Below are positions 55,237 to 64,000 of a stretch of DNA of 64,000 bases, piece by piece. Every line of letters starts with the position of its first letter. Positions within the stretch are counted from its first letter, which is position 1. The stretch lies in assembly GCA_047967505.1 (NCBI GenBank), contig CM106540.1; one strand, given 5' to 3'. Position numbers and translations under genes: made by a program. The stretch comes from Dipteris shenzhenensis (Eukaryota > Polypodiophyta > Polypodiopsida > Gleicheniales). A model generated the notes under the pieces. The model searched no databases. It was not told the DNA's origin and saw nothing but the letters and a program-made list of their open reading frames with translations.

Positions 55237-55749
55237 TGATGAAAGTTCATATAACACCTATTTCATTAATTTTGGACTGGTGCACTGTCCAAATTCATTT
55301 TATGAGATAATTTTGGATAAAAATTTTTAAAAAAAGAGGCTCTTATAAAACAAAACTTTGAGTCAAAAAAGAAGATTAAAAAAAAACAAACTAGAAAAAA
55401 ATGACGTGACATGTTATTAAAATTAGAGTGTACATTAAAAAAAGAGGACATCACATTGTTAAAAGAGACAAAAAGTAAGATGTTAAAAAATCAAATTAGA
55501 AAAAATGGCCTGACATGTTACATTAGCTCAGCCTAGAAGATCTCATCTTGGTCTCTCTTATCTTCTCAATAACACAAACTCTAGAAAATCTCATCACCAG
55601 CAGTCTCTCTTATCTTCTCAATAACCCAATCTTCTCTATGAGGCCCTTATTGTTCTCTCAGCATCCGCATCAAATCGCCCATGACGAGAGCTATGATAAC
55701 AAAGGTTATTTAATAAGTCTAAGAGATCTTGTCATGCTTTTATAATATG
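55233..55749. other. Anonymous AT-rich stretch
   Basis: No gene recognised. 'tctctcttatcttctcaataac' (in variants) is duplicated at 55552 and 55604. Confidence 0.45.
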
Positions 55750-55971
55750 TCATAAAAGTCTTTCACTCTCTACTATCTTGAGAGTTTCCTCCCTCTCTAC
55801 GTGCCTCTGTGCATCGAATTCCGCTATCTCCATCTGTGTTAATGGAGAGCCTTGTCGAATTCTGACCTCTCTCTGTGCTCCTTGGTCAGCAATCCGTTCT
55901 TTGAGACTCTTAATTCCGGACTCCACATCTTCGACGATGCCAAGGACATCCATGGGTGGGGACATCCACAT
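55750..55971 (-). CDS. Small charged hypothetical frame
   Basis: A 73-residue frame on the minus strand with balanced composition and heptad-like spacing ('VEDVESGIKSLKERIADQ', 'DAQRHVEREETLKIVESE'), suggesting a coiled coil. This contrasts with the low-complexity frames that follow. It could be an exon or transposon remnant. No family recognised, and no start-context or intron evidence was found. Confidence 0.2.
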   Translation of the reverse strand: MWMSPPMDVLGIVEDVESGIKSLKERIADQGAQREVRIRQGSPLTQMEIAEFDAQRHVEREETLKIVESERLL

Positions 55972-55979
55972 CTTCTTCC

Positions 55980-58123
55980 ACCTCTCTCTCTCTCTCTCTC
56001 TCTCACTCTCTCTCTCTCCTACTTTCTCTCCCTCCTTTCTTTTCTCTCTTAATCTCCAAACTCAAATTTCAATAAGAAACTAATTGAAATAGAAATCAAA
56101 AACTCAAATAAGAAACTAATTTAAAAAGAATTGTAATGCCTACAAAAAAAACCCCTCCTCTCGCTGCCACGGCCGCCAGGAGTTTTCATTCTCTCTCTTT
56201 TACTCTTTGAGTTTTCATTCTCTCTCTCTCCCTTTGCCCCTCTTCTCTCTCTTAATCTCTCTCCCTCGCTCCCGGGCTCTTCCTTCTCTTTCTCTCTTTC
56301 TCTCTCTCTCTCTCACACACACACACACTCTCTCTCTCCTACTTTCTCTCCCTCCTTTCTTTTCTCTCTTAATCTCTTTCTCTCTCTCACACTCTCTCTC
56401 TGTCTCCTCTCTCTCTCTAGCTCTCGCTTTCTCTCCATCTCTCTTTTCAAATTTAGAACACAAATTTCAATAAGAAATTAATTGAAATAGAACTCAACAA
56501 CTCTAACAAGAAACTAATTGAAAAAGAATTGTAAGTAAAGAAAAAGAATTTTAGAAGAATTGTAGAATTGTGAGTAAAGAAAAAGAATTGCAAGTACCTG
56601 GAAAAAGTGAAAAAAGTAAGGCTCCGCTTATCCTTGCTCTTCCACTCTTGGTTTCTTCAATGAAATGAGGAGAGAATGAGAATGAATGAATGGAAAGAAG
56701 AGTATATATAAGAAAAACTAGCCCACTCCTCCCACTCATGAATAAATTTGAATTTTAAAAAAAGAGAGGGAAATTTGAATTCATTCTTCTAGATAAATTT
56801 GAATTCAAATTTGTGTTCAACATTCTTCTTGGTACGATTTGTGTTCGACATTCTTCTCGTACGTCCCTCTTCATTCTTCTCGTACGTCACTTCTTATTTG
56901 TCGCTCTTGCTCATGGTAGGCTCTTGTTTATCACTCTTGCTCATGGGTCGTTCTACTCGTAGTTGTAAAAATTTAAACTCTCTCCCTCTACTCCTCTCTT
57001 CTTCTCTATGTAGTGGGCTCTCTCTCTCTCTAGGAGCTCCCTCTCTAGTCGCATATCTCTCTCTCTCTCTAGTCACATACCTTCCCCTCTCCCTCAAGTC
57101 TTCTCATCTCGCCTCTCTCTCATCGCTTACCTTCCCCTCTCCCTAAAGTCTTCTCATCTCTCCTCTCTCTCTAGTAGTGTACCTTCCCTCTCCATTACAT
57201 CTTCTCACCCCTCTCTCTCTAGTCGTGTACCTTCCCTCTCCATCACGTCTTCTCACCTCTCTTCTCTCTCTATTCGCATGTCTTCCACTCTAACTCACCT
57301 CTCCACTCCCTTCCCTCTTCTCTCACCTAGGGGCCGTGGCCCCCAGAGTCCTCTCTCTCTCTCTCTTCCTTCTCTCTCTCTCCTCCCCTCCCCTTCCCTC
57401 CTCGCTCTCACTCCTCCCCCTCCCTTACTCCTCTCACTCTCCTCTCATCCCTGGGGGCTGCGGATGCCAGGGCTTCTATCTCTCTCTCCTCTCCTCCCCT
57501 CACTTTCTCTCCCATCTCTTTCCTCTCCTCATTCCTCTCACTTCTCTCACCTTCTATCTATCTCTCCTCTCCTCCCCTTCTCCTACCCTCCCCTCACTTT
57601 CTCTCTCTCTCTCCTCCCCTCATTCCTCTCACTTCTCTCACCTACCCTCCCCTCACTTTCTCTCTCTCTCTCTCCTCCCCTCATTCCTCTCACTTCTCTC
57701 ACCTGTGGAGGCCACGGCCGCCAAGGCTTCTCCTTCTCTCTCTTCTCTATCTATCCTCTCTCTTCCCTCAATTTCTCTCTCTCCTCTCCCTCCCTCACTC
57801 CTCTGTCTCTCTGTCCTCTCCTGTCTCTCTCTCCTCCCCTCCCCTTTCCCTCACTCCCCTCCCTCTACTCACTTTCTCTCTCTATCCTCTCCTCCACTCA
57901 TTCCTCTCACCCCTGGGGCCGTGGCCGCTAGAACTCCTCCTTCTCTCTCCTCTATCTCCTCACTCCCCTCTCTTCCCTCACTTTCTCTCTCTACTCTCCC
58001 TCTCCTCACTTCTCTTTCCCTCTCCTCACTTCTCTTTCTCTCTCCCTCCTCTCCCTCCCCTCATTCTCTCTCTCTCCTCTCCCTTTCCTCACTCCTCTCA
58101 CCCTGGGGGCCGTGGCCACCAAA

Positions 58124-58212
<89 letters not shown>

Positions 58213-58369
58213 CCTCCCTCCCCTCCCTCCCCTCACTCCTCTCTCTTTCTCCCCTCCCTCTCTATGCCGCCTCCCCCTTCTTTCTCTCTCCCTCCTCTCC
58301 CTCCCCTCATTCTCTGTCTCTCCTCTCCCTTTCCTCACTCCTCTCACCCTAGGGGATGTGGCCGCCAGG

Positions 58370-58450
<81 letters not shown>

Positions 58451-60015
58451 CCTCATTCCCTCTCCTCACTTCTCTTTCTCTCTCCCTCCTCTCCCTCCCC
58501 TCATTCTCTCTCTCTCCTCTCCCTTTCCTCACTCCTCTCACCCTGGGGGCCGTGGCCGCTAGGACCTCTCTCTCTCTCTCTCTCCCCTCCCTCTCTATGC
58601 CACTTCCCCCTTCTTTCTCTCTCCCTCCTCTCCCTCCCCTCATTCTCTCTCTCTCCTCTCCCTTTCCTCACTCCTCTCACCCTGGGGGCCGTAGCTGCCA
58701 GGACCTCTCTCTCTCTCTTTGGCTCTCTCTCTCTCTCTCTCTCCCTCCCCTCCCTCCCCTCACTCCTCTCTCTCTCTCTCCCCTCCCTGTCTACGTCGAC
58801 TCCCCCTCTGGTCGCCTCCCCCTACCACCGCCCCCTCACCTCCTTCTCTGGTCCCCCCTCCTGTCGCCTCCCCCTACCACCTCCCCTCCCACTGCCTCCT
58901 CCCTCCCTCCTTTCCTCCCTCTCTCTCCCCCCTCCACCCCTCCATCCCCCCCTCCATCCCCCCACCTCCCCCTCTGCCACTGCCTCCATCCCCCCTCTGC
59001 CATCGCCTCCCCCTACCGCCGCCCCCTCACCTCCTTCTCTACTCCCCCCTCCTGCTGCCTCCCCCTACCGCGTCCCCCTCCCGCCACCTCCTCCCTCCCT
59101 CCTTCCCTCCCTCTCTCTCCCCCCTCCATCCCCCCTCTGCCGCTGCCTCCCCCTCCCACTGCCTTCCCCTACCGCCGCCCCCTCACCTCCTCTGCTCCCC
59201 CCTCCTGCTACCTCCCCCTCCTGCCGCCTCCTCCCCCCTCTGCTGCCACTTCCATCCCCCCTCTGCTCCCCCTCTCCTGCCGCCTCCTCCCTCTCTCTCC
59301 CCCCTCCACCCCTCCATCCCCCCACCTCCCCCTCTGCTGCCACTTCCATCCCCCCTCTACCGTCGCCTCCCCCTCCCACCGCCTCCCCCTACAGCCGCCC
59401 CCTCACCTCCTTTTCTCCCCCCCTCCCGCTGCCTCCCTCTACCGCCTCCCCCTCCCGCCGCCTCCTCCCTCCCTCCTTTCCTCCCTCTCTCTCCCCCCTC
59501 CATCCCCCCTCTGCCGCCGCCTCCCCCTCCTGCCGCCTCCCCCTATCGCCGCCCCCTCACCTCCTCTACTCCCCCCTCCCGCCGCCTCCCCCTATCGCCT
59601 CCCCCTCCCGCTGCCTCCTCCCTCCCTCCTTTCCTCCCTCTCTCTCCCCCCTCCACCCCTCCATCCCCCCCTCCATTCCCCCACCTCCCTCTCGAACCTC
59701 TCTCTCATACCCCCCTCTCTCTCTCCTCCCTCCCTCCTTTCGTCCCTCTCTCTCCCCCCTCCACTTCCCTCTTCCTCTTGGAGGCCATGGCCCCCAAGGC
59801 TCCTCTCCTTCTCTCTAAACTTTCTCTTTCTCTAGTCCTCTCACCTCTCTCTCTCATAACCCCCTCTCTCTCCTCCCTCCCTCCTTTCCTCCCTCTCTCT
59901 TCCCCCTTCACTTCCCTCTTCCTCCTGAAGGCCGCGGCCCCCAAGGCTCCTCTCCTTCTCTCTAAACTTTCTCTCTCTCTCTAGTTCCTCTCTCTCTTTC
60001 TTTCATTCTCTCTCT
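55980..60015. repeat. ~4-kb pyrimidine-rich tract with GC boxes
   Basis: Dominated by (CT)n, CCCTC and CCTCCC units on the plus strand, interrupted by mixed sequence at 56060-56170 and 56450-56900. A GC-rich box near GGGGGCCGTGGCCGCCAGG recurs at about 56165, 57326, 57447, 57708, 57912, 58104, 58350, 58542, 58680, 59780 and 59927. 58780-59690 is more C-rich (CCTCCCCCTCCCGCCGCC-like units). The long frames here (217, 338, 568, 523 and 421 residues) are Ser/Leu/Pro repeats present in all plus frames and are not genes. Confidence 0.9.
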
Positions 60016-60339
60016 TCAAATTAAAAAAAAACAAATCTACAAAACTTAGATAAAGAATTAATCAAAAACGGAAAAAGTTTATAACTTTGCTCTTTCTTGC
60101 TTTCTTGCTCTTCCTTGCTTTTTTGCTCGTCCTTGCTTTCCTGTGCTTTTGTTCAAGGGCGTATTTACAAGGGCATATTTATCCTCATCAACAAGCTTAT
60201 TTCAGCTTTTATTTTGACACGATACTCAAGGTATGAAGTGCATGATTTGTGCACAAGGTGTTTACTTTGTTGTATCAAAATTGTTTGCCCCACACACACA
60301 CATATACACATACCGAGAATTTGCTAATATTATCGCATC
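60016..60339. other. Spacer
   Basis: Contains short tandem 'ttgctcttccttgctttt' variants (60090-60150) and a CA run at 60290-60310. No gene. Confidence 0.5.
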
Positions 60340-61706
60340 TACATTTCTCTGATGGGCACAAAACTTTGTACACGCCTCAACCTAGGTCGTATCGACTTGC
60401 ATACAAAGTGGTGCACCCATCCCATAAGTACTTGTTCAGATAACACACCTGCAAATGTATTTTATGACGATTGTGCATAACACTAGGAACAAAATGGTGT
60501 ATAATGTGCGATCGACTATGCAAAGCATATCCAATGGACACAAGACTTTGCACGTTCCTTGACCTAAGTAGTTTGACTTGTGTGCAAAGTGGCATCTGCA
60601 TCCGATAAGTACTTGTTTGAAAAACACACCTAGGATCGTGTTTTTTGATGATTTTGCATGACACCAAGACAAAAATGGTATTTAATACTCAGTCTACCAT
60701 GCAAAGCATATCCGATGGGCGCAATACTTTGCACGTGCCTCAAAAGCGATGGTATGGTGTTTGATGCAAAGTGGAACGCCCATTCAATAAGTACTTGGTA
60801 TGATAATACACCTAAGAGCATGTTCTTTGACAGATGTGCATAACACTAGGGGGAAAACGGCGTATAATGTGTGATCCCCCATGCAAAGCATAATCGATAG
60901 ACACAATACTTTGCACGCACATCAAGCTAGTTGAAATTGACTTTCTTGCAAAGTGGCTCCCCCATCCGACAAGTACTTTTTTGAATATCACATCTAGGAC
61001 CATGTTTTTTAATGGTTGTCCATGACACTAAGGCAAAAACGTTGTTTTATGCTTGATCGACAATGCAGTGCATATCCGATGGTCACAATACTTTGCACAC
61101 ATCTCAACCTAGGTGTTATTGACTTACATGCAAAGTGGCGTGCCCATCCCATAAGTACTTAGTCGAATAACACATTTAGGACCGCGTTTTTTGACAGTTG
61201 TGCATGACACTAAGGCCAAAACGGTATTTAATGATTTGATCGACAATGCAAAGCATATCCGATGGGCACAATACTTTGCATGAGCCTCAACAATTGTGGT
61301 ATTGCATTTCATGAAAAGTGGTACACCCATCCGATAAGCAGTTGGTCAGATAACACACCTAAAAGCGTGTTTTTTAATGGTTGCGCATGACATTGAGGCA
61401 CAAACGGAGTTTAATACATGATATACCATGCAAAGTACATCTGATGAGCACAATACCTTGCACCCACCTCAACCTAGATGTTATTGAGTTGCATGAAAAG
61501 TGGCGTGTCCGTCAAATAAGTACTTGATCCGATAACACACCTAGGACCGTGTTTTTTTATAAATGTGCTTGACACTAAGGCAAAAATGGTATCTAATGCT
61601 CAATCGACCATGCAATGCATATCCGATCGGCCCAATACTTTACTTGCACCTCAACCTAGGTGGTATTGACTTGTTTGAAAAAAGGCACACACATCAGATA
61701 AGTACT
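60340..61706. repeat. 182-bp satellite, array 2
   Basis: Eight units. The landmark 'gggcacaatactttgcacg' (variants) has its 'cacaata' at 60356, 60538, 60719, 60901, 61084, 61267, 61449 and 61632, i.e. spacings of 181-183 bp. Each unit carries 'ataagtacttg', 'ataacacacctaggaccgtg' and 'gcatgacactaaggcaaaa'. Same family as 12630-13500. Minus frames between 60377 and 61330 are its translations. Confidence 0.92.
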
Positions 61707-62506
61707 GTTATGGATAAAATTGTCTAAGAAAAAAGGCATTAATATGTATGTGTGTTTGTATATGTGGCAATAGTATAATCAAATATGGTGTGCATAGGGC
61801 CCAAGGTTGAGGTGGCAAGGCATGACCATGTGCCACCCTTCCATGTAAGAGGACCCATAAGGTGTGTTGTACATAATCCATAATAGTAATATTATAAAAT
61901 GCAAGGTGGCATGGCTCCTCCATGTGCCACCCCTCCACCTAGGATGCAATAATTGAGATATGGCTCAAAGTCCATGGGAGAAGCAATATAAAATGGGTGG
62001 AGATGGCTATTATATTGAGTTATTCCCTCCATATGGGATAGGCCCATGTGGGGGAGGTATAGAAGGACAAAGAGAGCTAGTTAAATAATGGGGAAAGTAG
62101 GATGAGGTGGCAAGATTCCTTGTGCCAACCCTCCACTTGTCATCCTAGAGGTTTGAACCTATTATAAAATTGGAAAGAGACCAAGGGAGTATCATAGACT
62201 TGAGATATGGGGCTTGATTTATGTGGAAAATTGAGGCAAAGGGTTGTCGCATACAATTGAGAGTGCGTACCCACCTAGCCCACATGGGAGACTTTTCCAC
62301 ACACACCATGCATGTGGGAGGATACATTAATGTGGAGAGACCCCCTCTTTTGGCTATAAAAGGAAGGGGCAATTCCTTGATGGGACACGCTCATTCTTGT
62401 AAAGCCACCTAGCTAGTATTTTGATATTTCCCTCTCATCCCTCCTTTCCAATAAAGTATGGTTCACTTCCCTTGATGTCTACATCTCAACATTCCTCTTC
62501 CTATCA
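61707..62506 (+). repeat. LTR-like segment with TATA box
   Basis: Begins TGTTATGG exactly where the satellite unit breaks after 'ataagtac'. It carries three hairpins of the type GGTGGCATGG..CCATGTGCCACC (~61811, 61892, 62106), a TATA box 'ctataaaagg' (62353) and 'aataaag' (62450). A possible end is '..ctatca' at 62506, followed by 'tgtacttg', which resembles the satellite 'agtacttg' (4/5 duplication). It may be a solo LTR; no primer site or second copy is present, so the right boundary is uncertain. Confidence 0.45.
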
Positions 62507-62833
62507 TGTACTTGCTTCTCTTCCCACTCTCCCTTTCCCCTTGTGTCATAGTCTCCCTTTTCCTTCCCTCCACTTCTAATTCCTTATTCACCCCTATGAC
62601 ATCCCTTCGCCCTCGTGATCTCCTTTTCTCTATGGCCTTTGAGCGTCGCCATACTTAGTCTCTAGCCTTTGGTCTCGGTTTCTTTTCCGGCTAAAAGTTT
62701 TGGTGTGGCTGCTGGGATACGAATCTCCACGGCTGGTGGCAAATCTTCTATTCGTACGGGTTACATCAACAAAACTATACCATCTGTGCTCTTTCTAAGC
62801 TACTGCGCGTGCATTCGATTCGTGCGTCTCCTG

Positions 62834-63013
62834 CGCTTCAGTTCTCTGGACTGCTGCGACTTCTGGTTGCGGATAGTTTTCTGTGCTTCAGTTCTCTGGA
62901 CTGCTGCGATTTCTGGTTGCGGACAATTTTCTGCGCGACAGTTCTCTGGACTGCTGCGACTTTTGGTTGCGGACAGTTTTTTGCGCGACAGTTCTCTGGA
63001 CTGCTCTGGTCGC
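62834..63013. repeat. 50-bp minisatellite
   Basis: Four units with 'gttctctggactgctgcgac' starting at 62841, 62891, 62941 and 62991, exactly 50 bp apart. All three plus frames and one minus frame are open across it because of the composition; it is not treated as coding. Confidence 0.92.
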
Positions 63014-63135
63014 GGACTGTGTTCCTGAGCCCCTGCAAAAGAGTAATAGCAGATCCCGCGCCCCCCCTATCTCTTCTCTTCTTCTCTTTCTCTTTCTCTT
63101 CTCCTTCTCCTCTCCTCTCCTCTCTTTTTATTAAA

Positions 63136-63202
63136 GAGTAGGATTGGAACCCAAGACCTCCCCCTTCACAAAAGAAAGTCTTATCATTGGGCCAACAAGT
63201 TG
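63136..63202 (-). repeat. tRNA-like SINE head
   Basis: Minus strand has TGGCCCAATGA (63194-63184), an A-box match, and GGTTCCAATCC (63151-63141), a B-box match, 33 nt apart. This is the internal RNA polymerase III promoter layout of tRNA and tRNA-derived SINEs. A T-rich or poly-A tail and target duplication were not identified. It does not look like a functional tRNA, because the acceptor stem is not evident. Confidence 0.45.
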
Positions 63203-63407
63203 GAAGTGGTAAAAATGTAATGATTTTTGTTCATATATTGAAATTGCGGGAGCTGTAACTCTCTAACCATAAGGAGTTTGCTCTTGTTGTAAAAAAGCAA
63301 AAATATTTCATTTTATGTTCTCTATCCACTTCTCTTGCTGATCGCCAATCCAGAACTTCTCCAAGCCCACTTCACGGACGCACGCCTCACGAGAAGGGTG
63401 GACATTT

Positions 63408-64000
63408 ATGTCACTTCTCGACGCGTTTAAGGAATTGGTGCCTGTTCCTCCGCACCTTACGGCTACCAATGCACGAGATGTATTCCTTGATCTTCATGTT
63501 GACCTTCAACGGCTGATTGTCCAGTGCATTATTGATGGTGATGACGAGTGGAATGACACACCGTGGATGATTCAGGGTGACGAACTACTGATACGCTGGG
63601 AGGATTTTGACTTTACTTCTACTCATTGTGCGGTGATCGAACTACTTGCTGCTTCAGAGGTAATCAAAACGGTTTCCTTCTTTGAAGGGTGGGATGCTCC
63701 CCAAGCTTGGGGGGAGATTTGGCGCATCTGCTTGTTGATTCCTGTGGAAAAGCTCGTCCTGAATGGTTTATTCACAATCTCATTACAAAGGTTTCTAGGC
63801 CTTGGCTATGGTTGGTAATGTTTCGACCAAGGAATCCATTTGTACCTAATCAGCCTTTTGTGCCTCATTTCGAGCTTCAAATTGTAATTCTTTTTGGGCT
63901 TAAGATAAACTATCAACAAAGAATTGCAAGTTTATTTGGTGCTGAACGTTTGGCTCAAGTGTTGAATTCTCCCCACCCTCTCCTCCTACCTATCTTGGAC
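63408..64000 (+). pseudogene. Unidentified partial reading frame
   Basis: Frame 63408-63818 begins MSLLDAFKELVPVPPHLTAT and has balanced, acidic composition ('DGDDEWNDTPWMIQGDELLI', 'RWEDFDFTSTHCAVIELLAA'). From about 63690 a second plus frame reads on without a stop to the window end ('CGKARPEWFIHNLITK', 'FELQIVILFGLKINYQQR', 'FGAERLAQVLNSPHPLLLPI'), so there is a frameshift or a small intron at ~63690-63790. I do not recognise a domain. It is the best coding candidate after the kinase and could be a real gene or part of a transposon. Confidence 0.4.

Noticed and set aside
57278-59984. Long plus-strand frames (217, 338, 568, 523, 421 residues)
   Set aside because: All plus frames are open at once and encode only Ser/Leu/Pro repeats from CT and CCTCC units; no domain and no normal composition.
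1-64000. CRISPR arrays, operons or bacterial features
   Set aside because: The tandem repeats lack the repeat-spacer pattern, and gene content and retroelements are those of a plant nucleus.

Overview
The window looks like plant nuclear DNA. It holds one intact gene, an intronless L-type lectin receptor kinase with a legume-lectin ectodomain. Four Ty1/copia elements share the initiator-Met-tRNA primer site TGGTATCAGAGC, and there are Ty3/gypsy and hAT remnants and abundant microsatellites. A decayed reverse transcriptase of Penelope-like character hints at a repeat-rich non-seed vascular plant (fern or lycophyte). That is inference; nothing here fixes the species.

Layout. 1-9.4 kb: a decayed Penelope-like reverse-transcriptase unit between two long direct pyrimidine-rich repeats, each opening with a 16-bp hairpin and a CA tract. 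A third hairpin module lies at 8.9 kb. 9.4-13.5 kb: several tandem arrays (331 bp, ~30 bp, 36 bp, ~182 bp). 13.5-16.5 kb: an unclassified LTR-like unit with a decayed coding interior; relatives lie inverted at 26.8 and 29.1-29.9 kb. 17.5-20.7 kb: a truncated copia element (D) carrying a 247-bp hAT-like MITE with a perfect 8-bp target duplication. 21.3-23.5 kb: the lectin receptor kinase. 24-30 kb: mostly anonymous AT-rich sequence, microsatellites and foldbacks. 30.7-33 kb: gypsy and copia fragments.

33.8-40.2 kb is a nested stack: a ~125-bp tandem array, interrupted by a second copy of the MITE, whose terminal inverted repeat was then split by copia element A (33937-39473). 41.2-51.9 kb is a second nest: copia B (different family, integrase core deleted), with copia C (same family as A) inserted in B's 5' LTR. 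52.6-54.2 kb holds a decayed hAT transposase.

56-60 kb is a roughly 4-kb pyrimidine-rich tract broken at irregular intervals by a GC-rich box. The long reading frames there are low-complexity artefacts. 60.3-61.7 kb is a second array of the 182-bp satellite, followed by an LTR-like promoter segment, a 50-bp minisatellite, a tRNA-like SINE head and an unidentified partial reading frame running off the window.

Apart from the kinase, no transposon-derived frame is intact. Every gag or pol frame read here has stops, frameshifts or deletions. The value of the window lies in insertion chronology, non-autonomous elements and satellite families rather than in a metabolic pathway.
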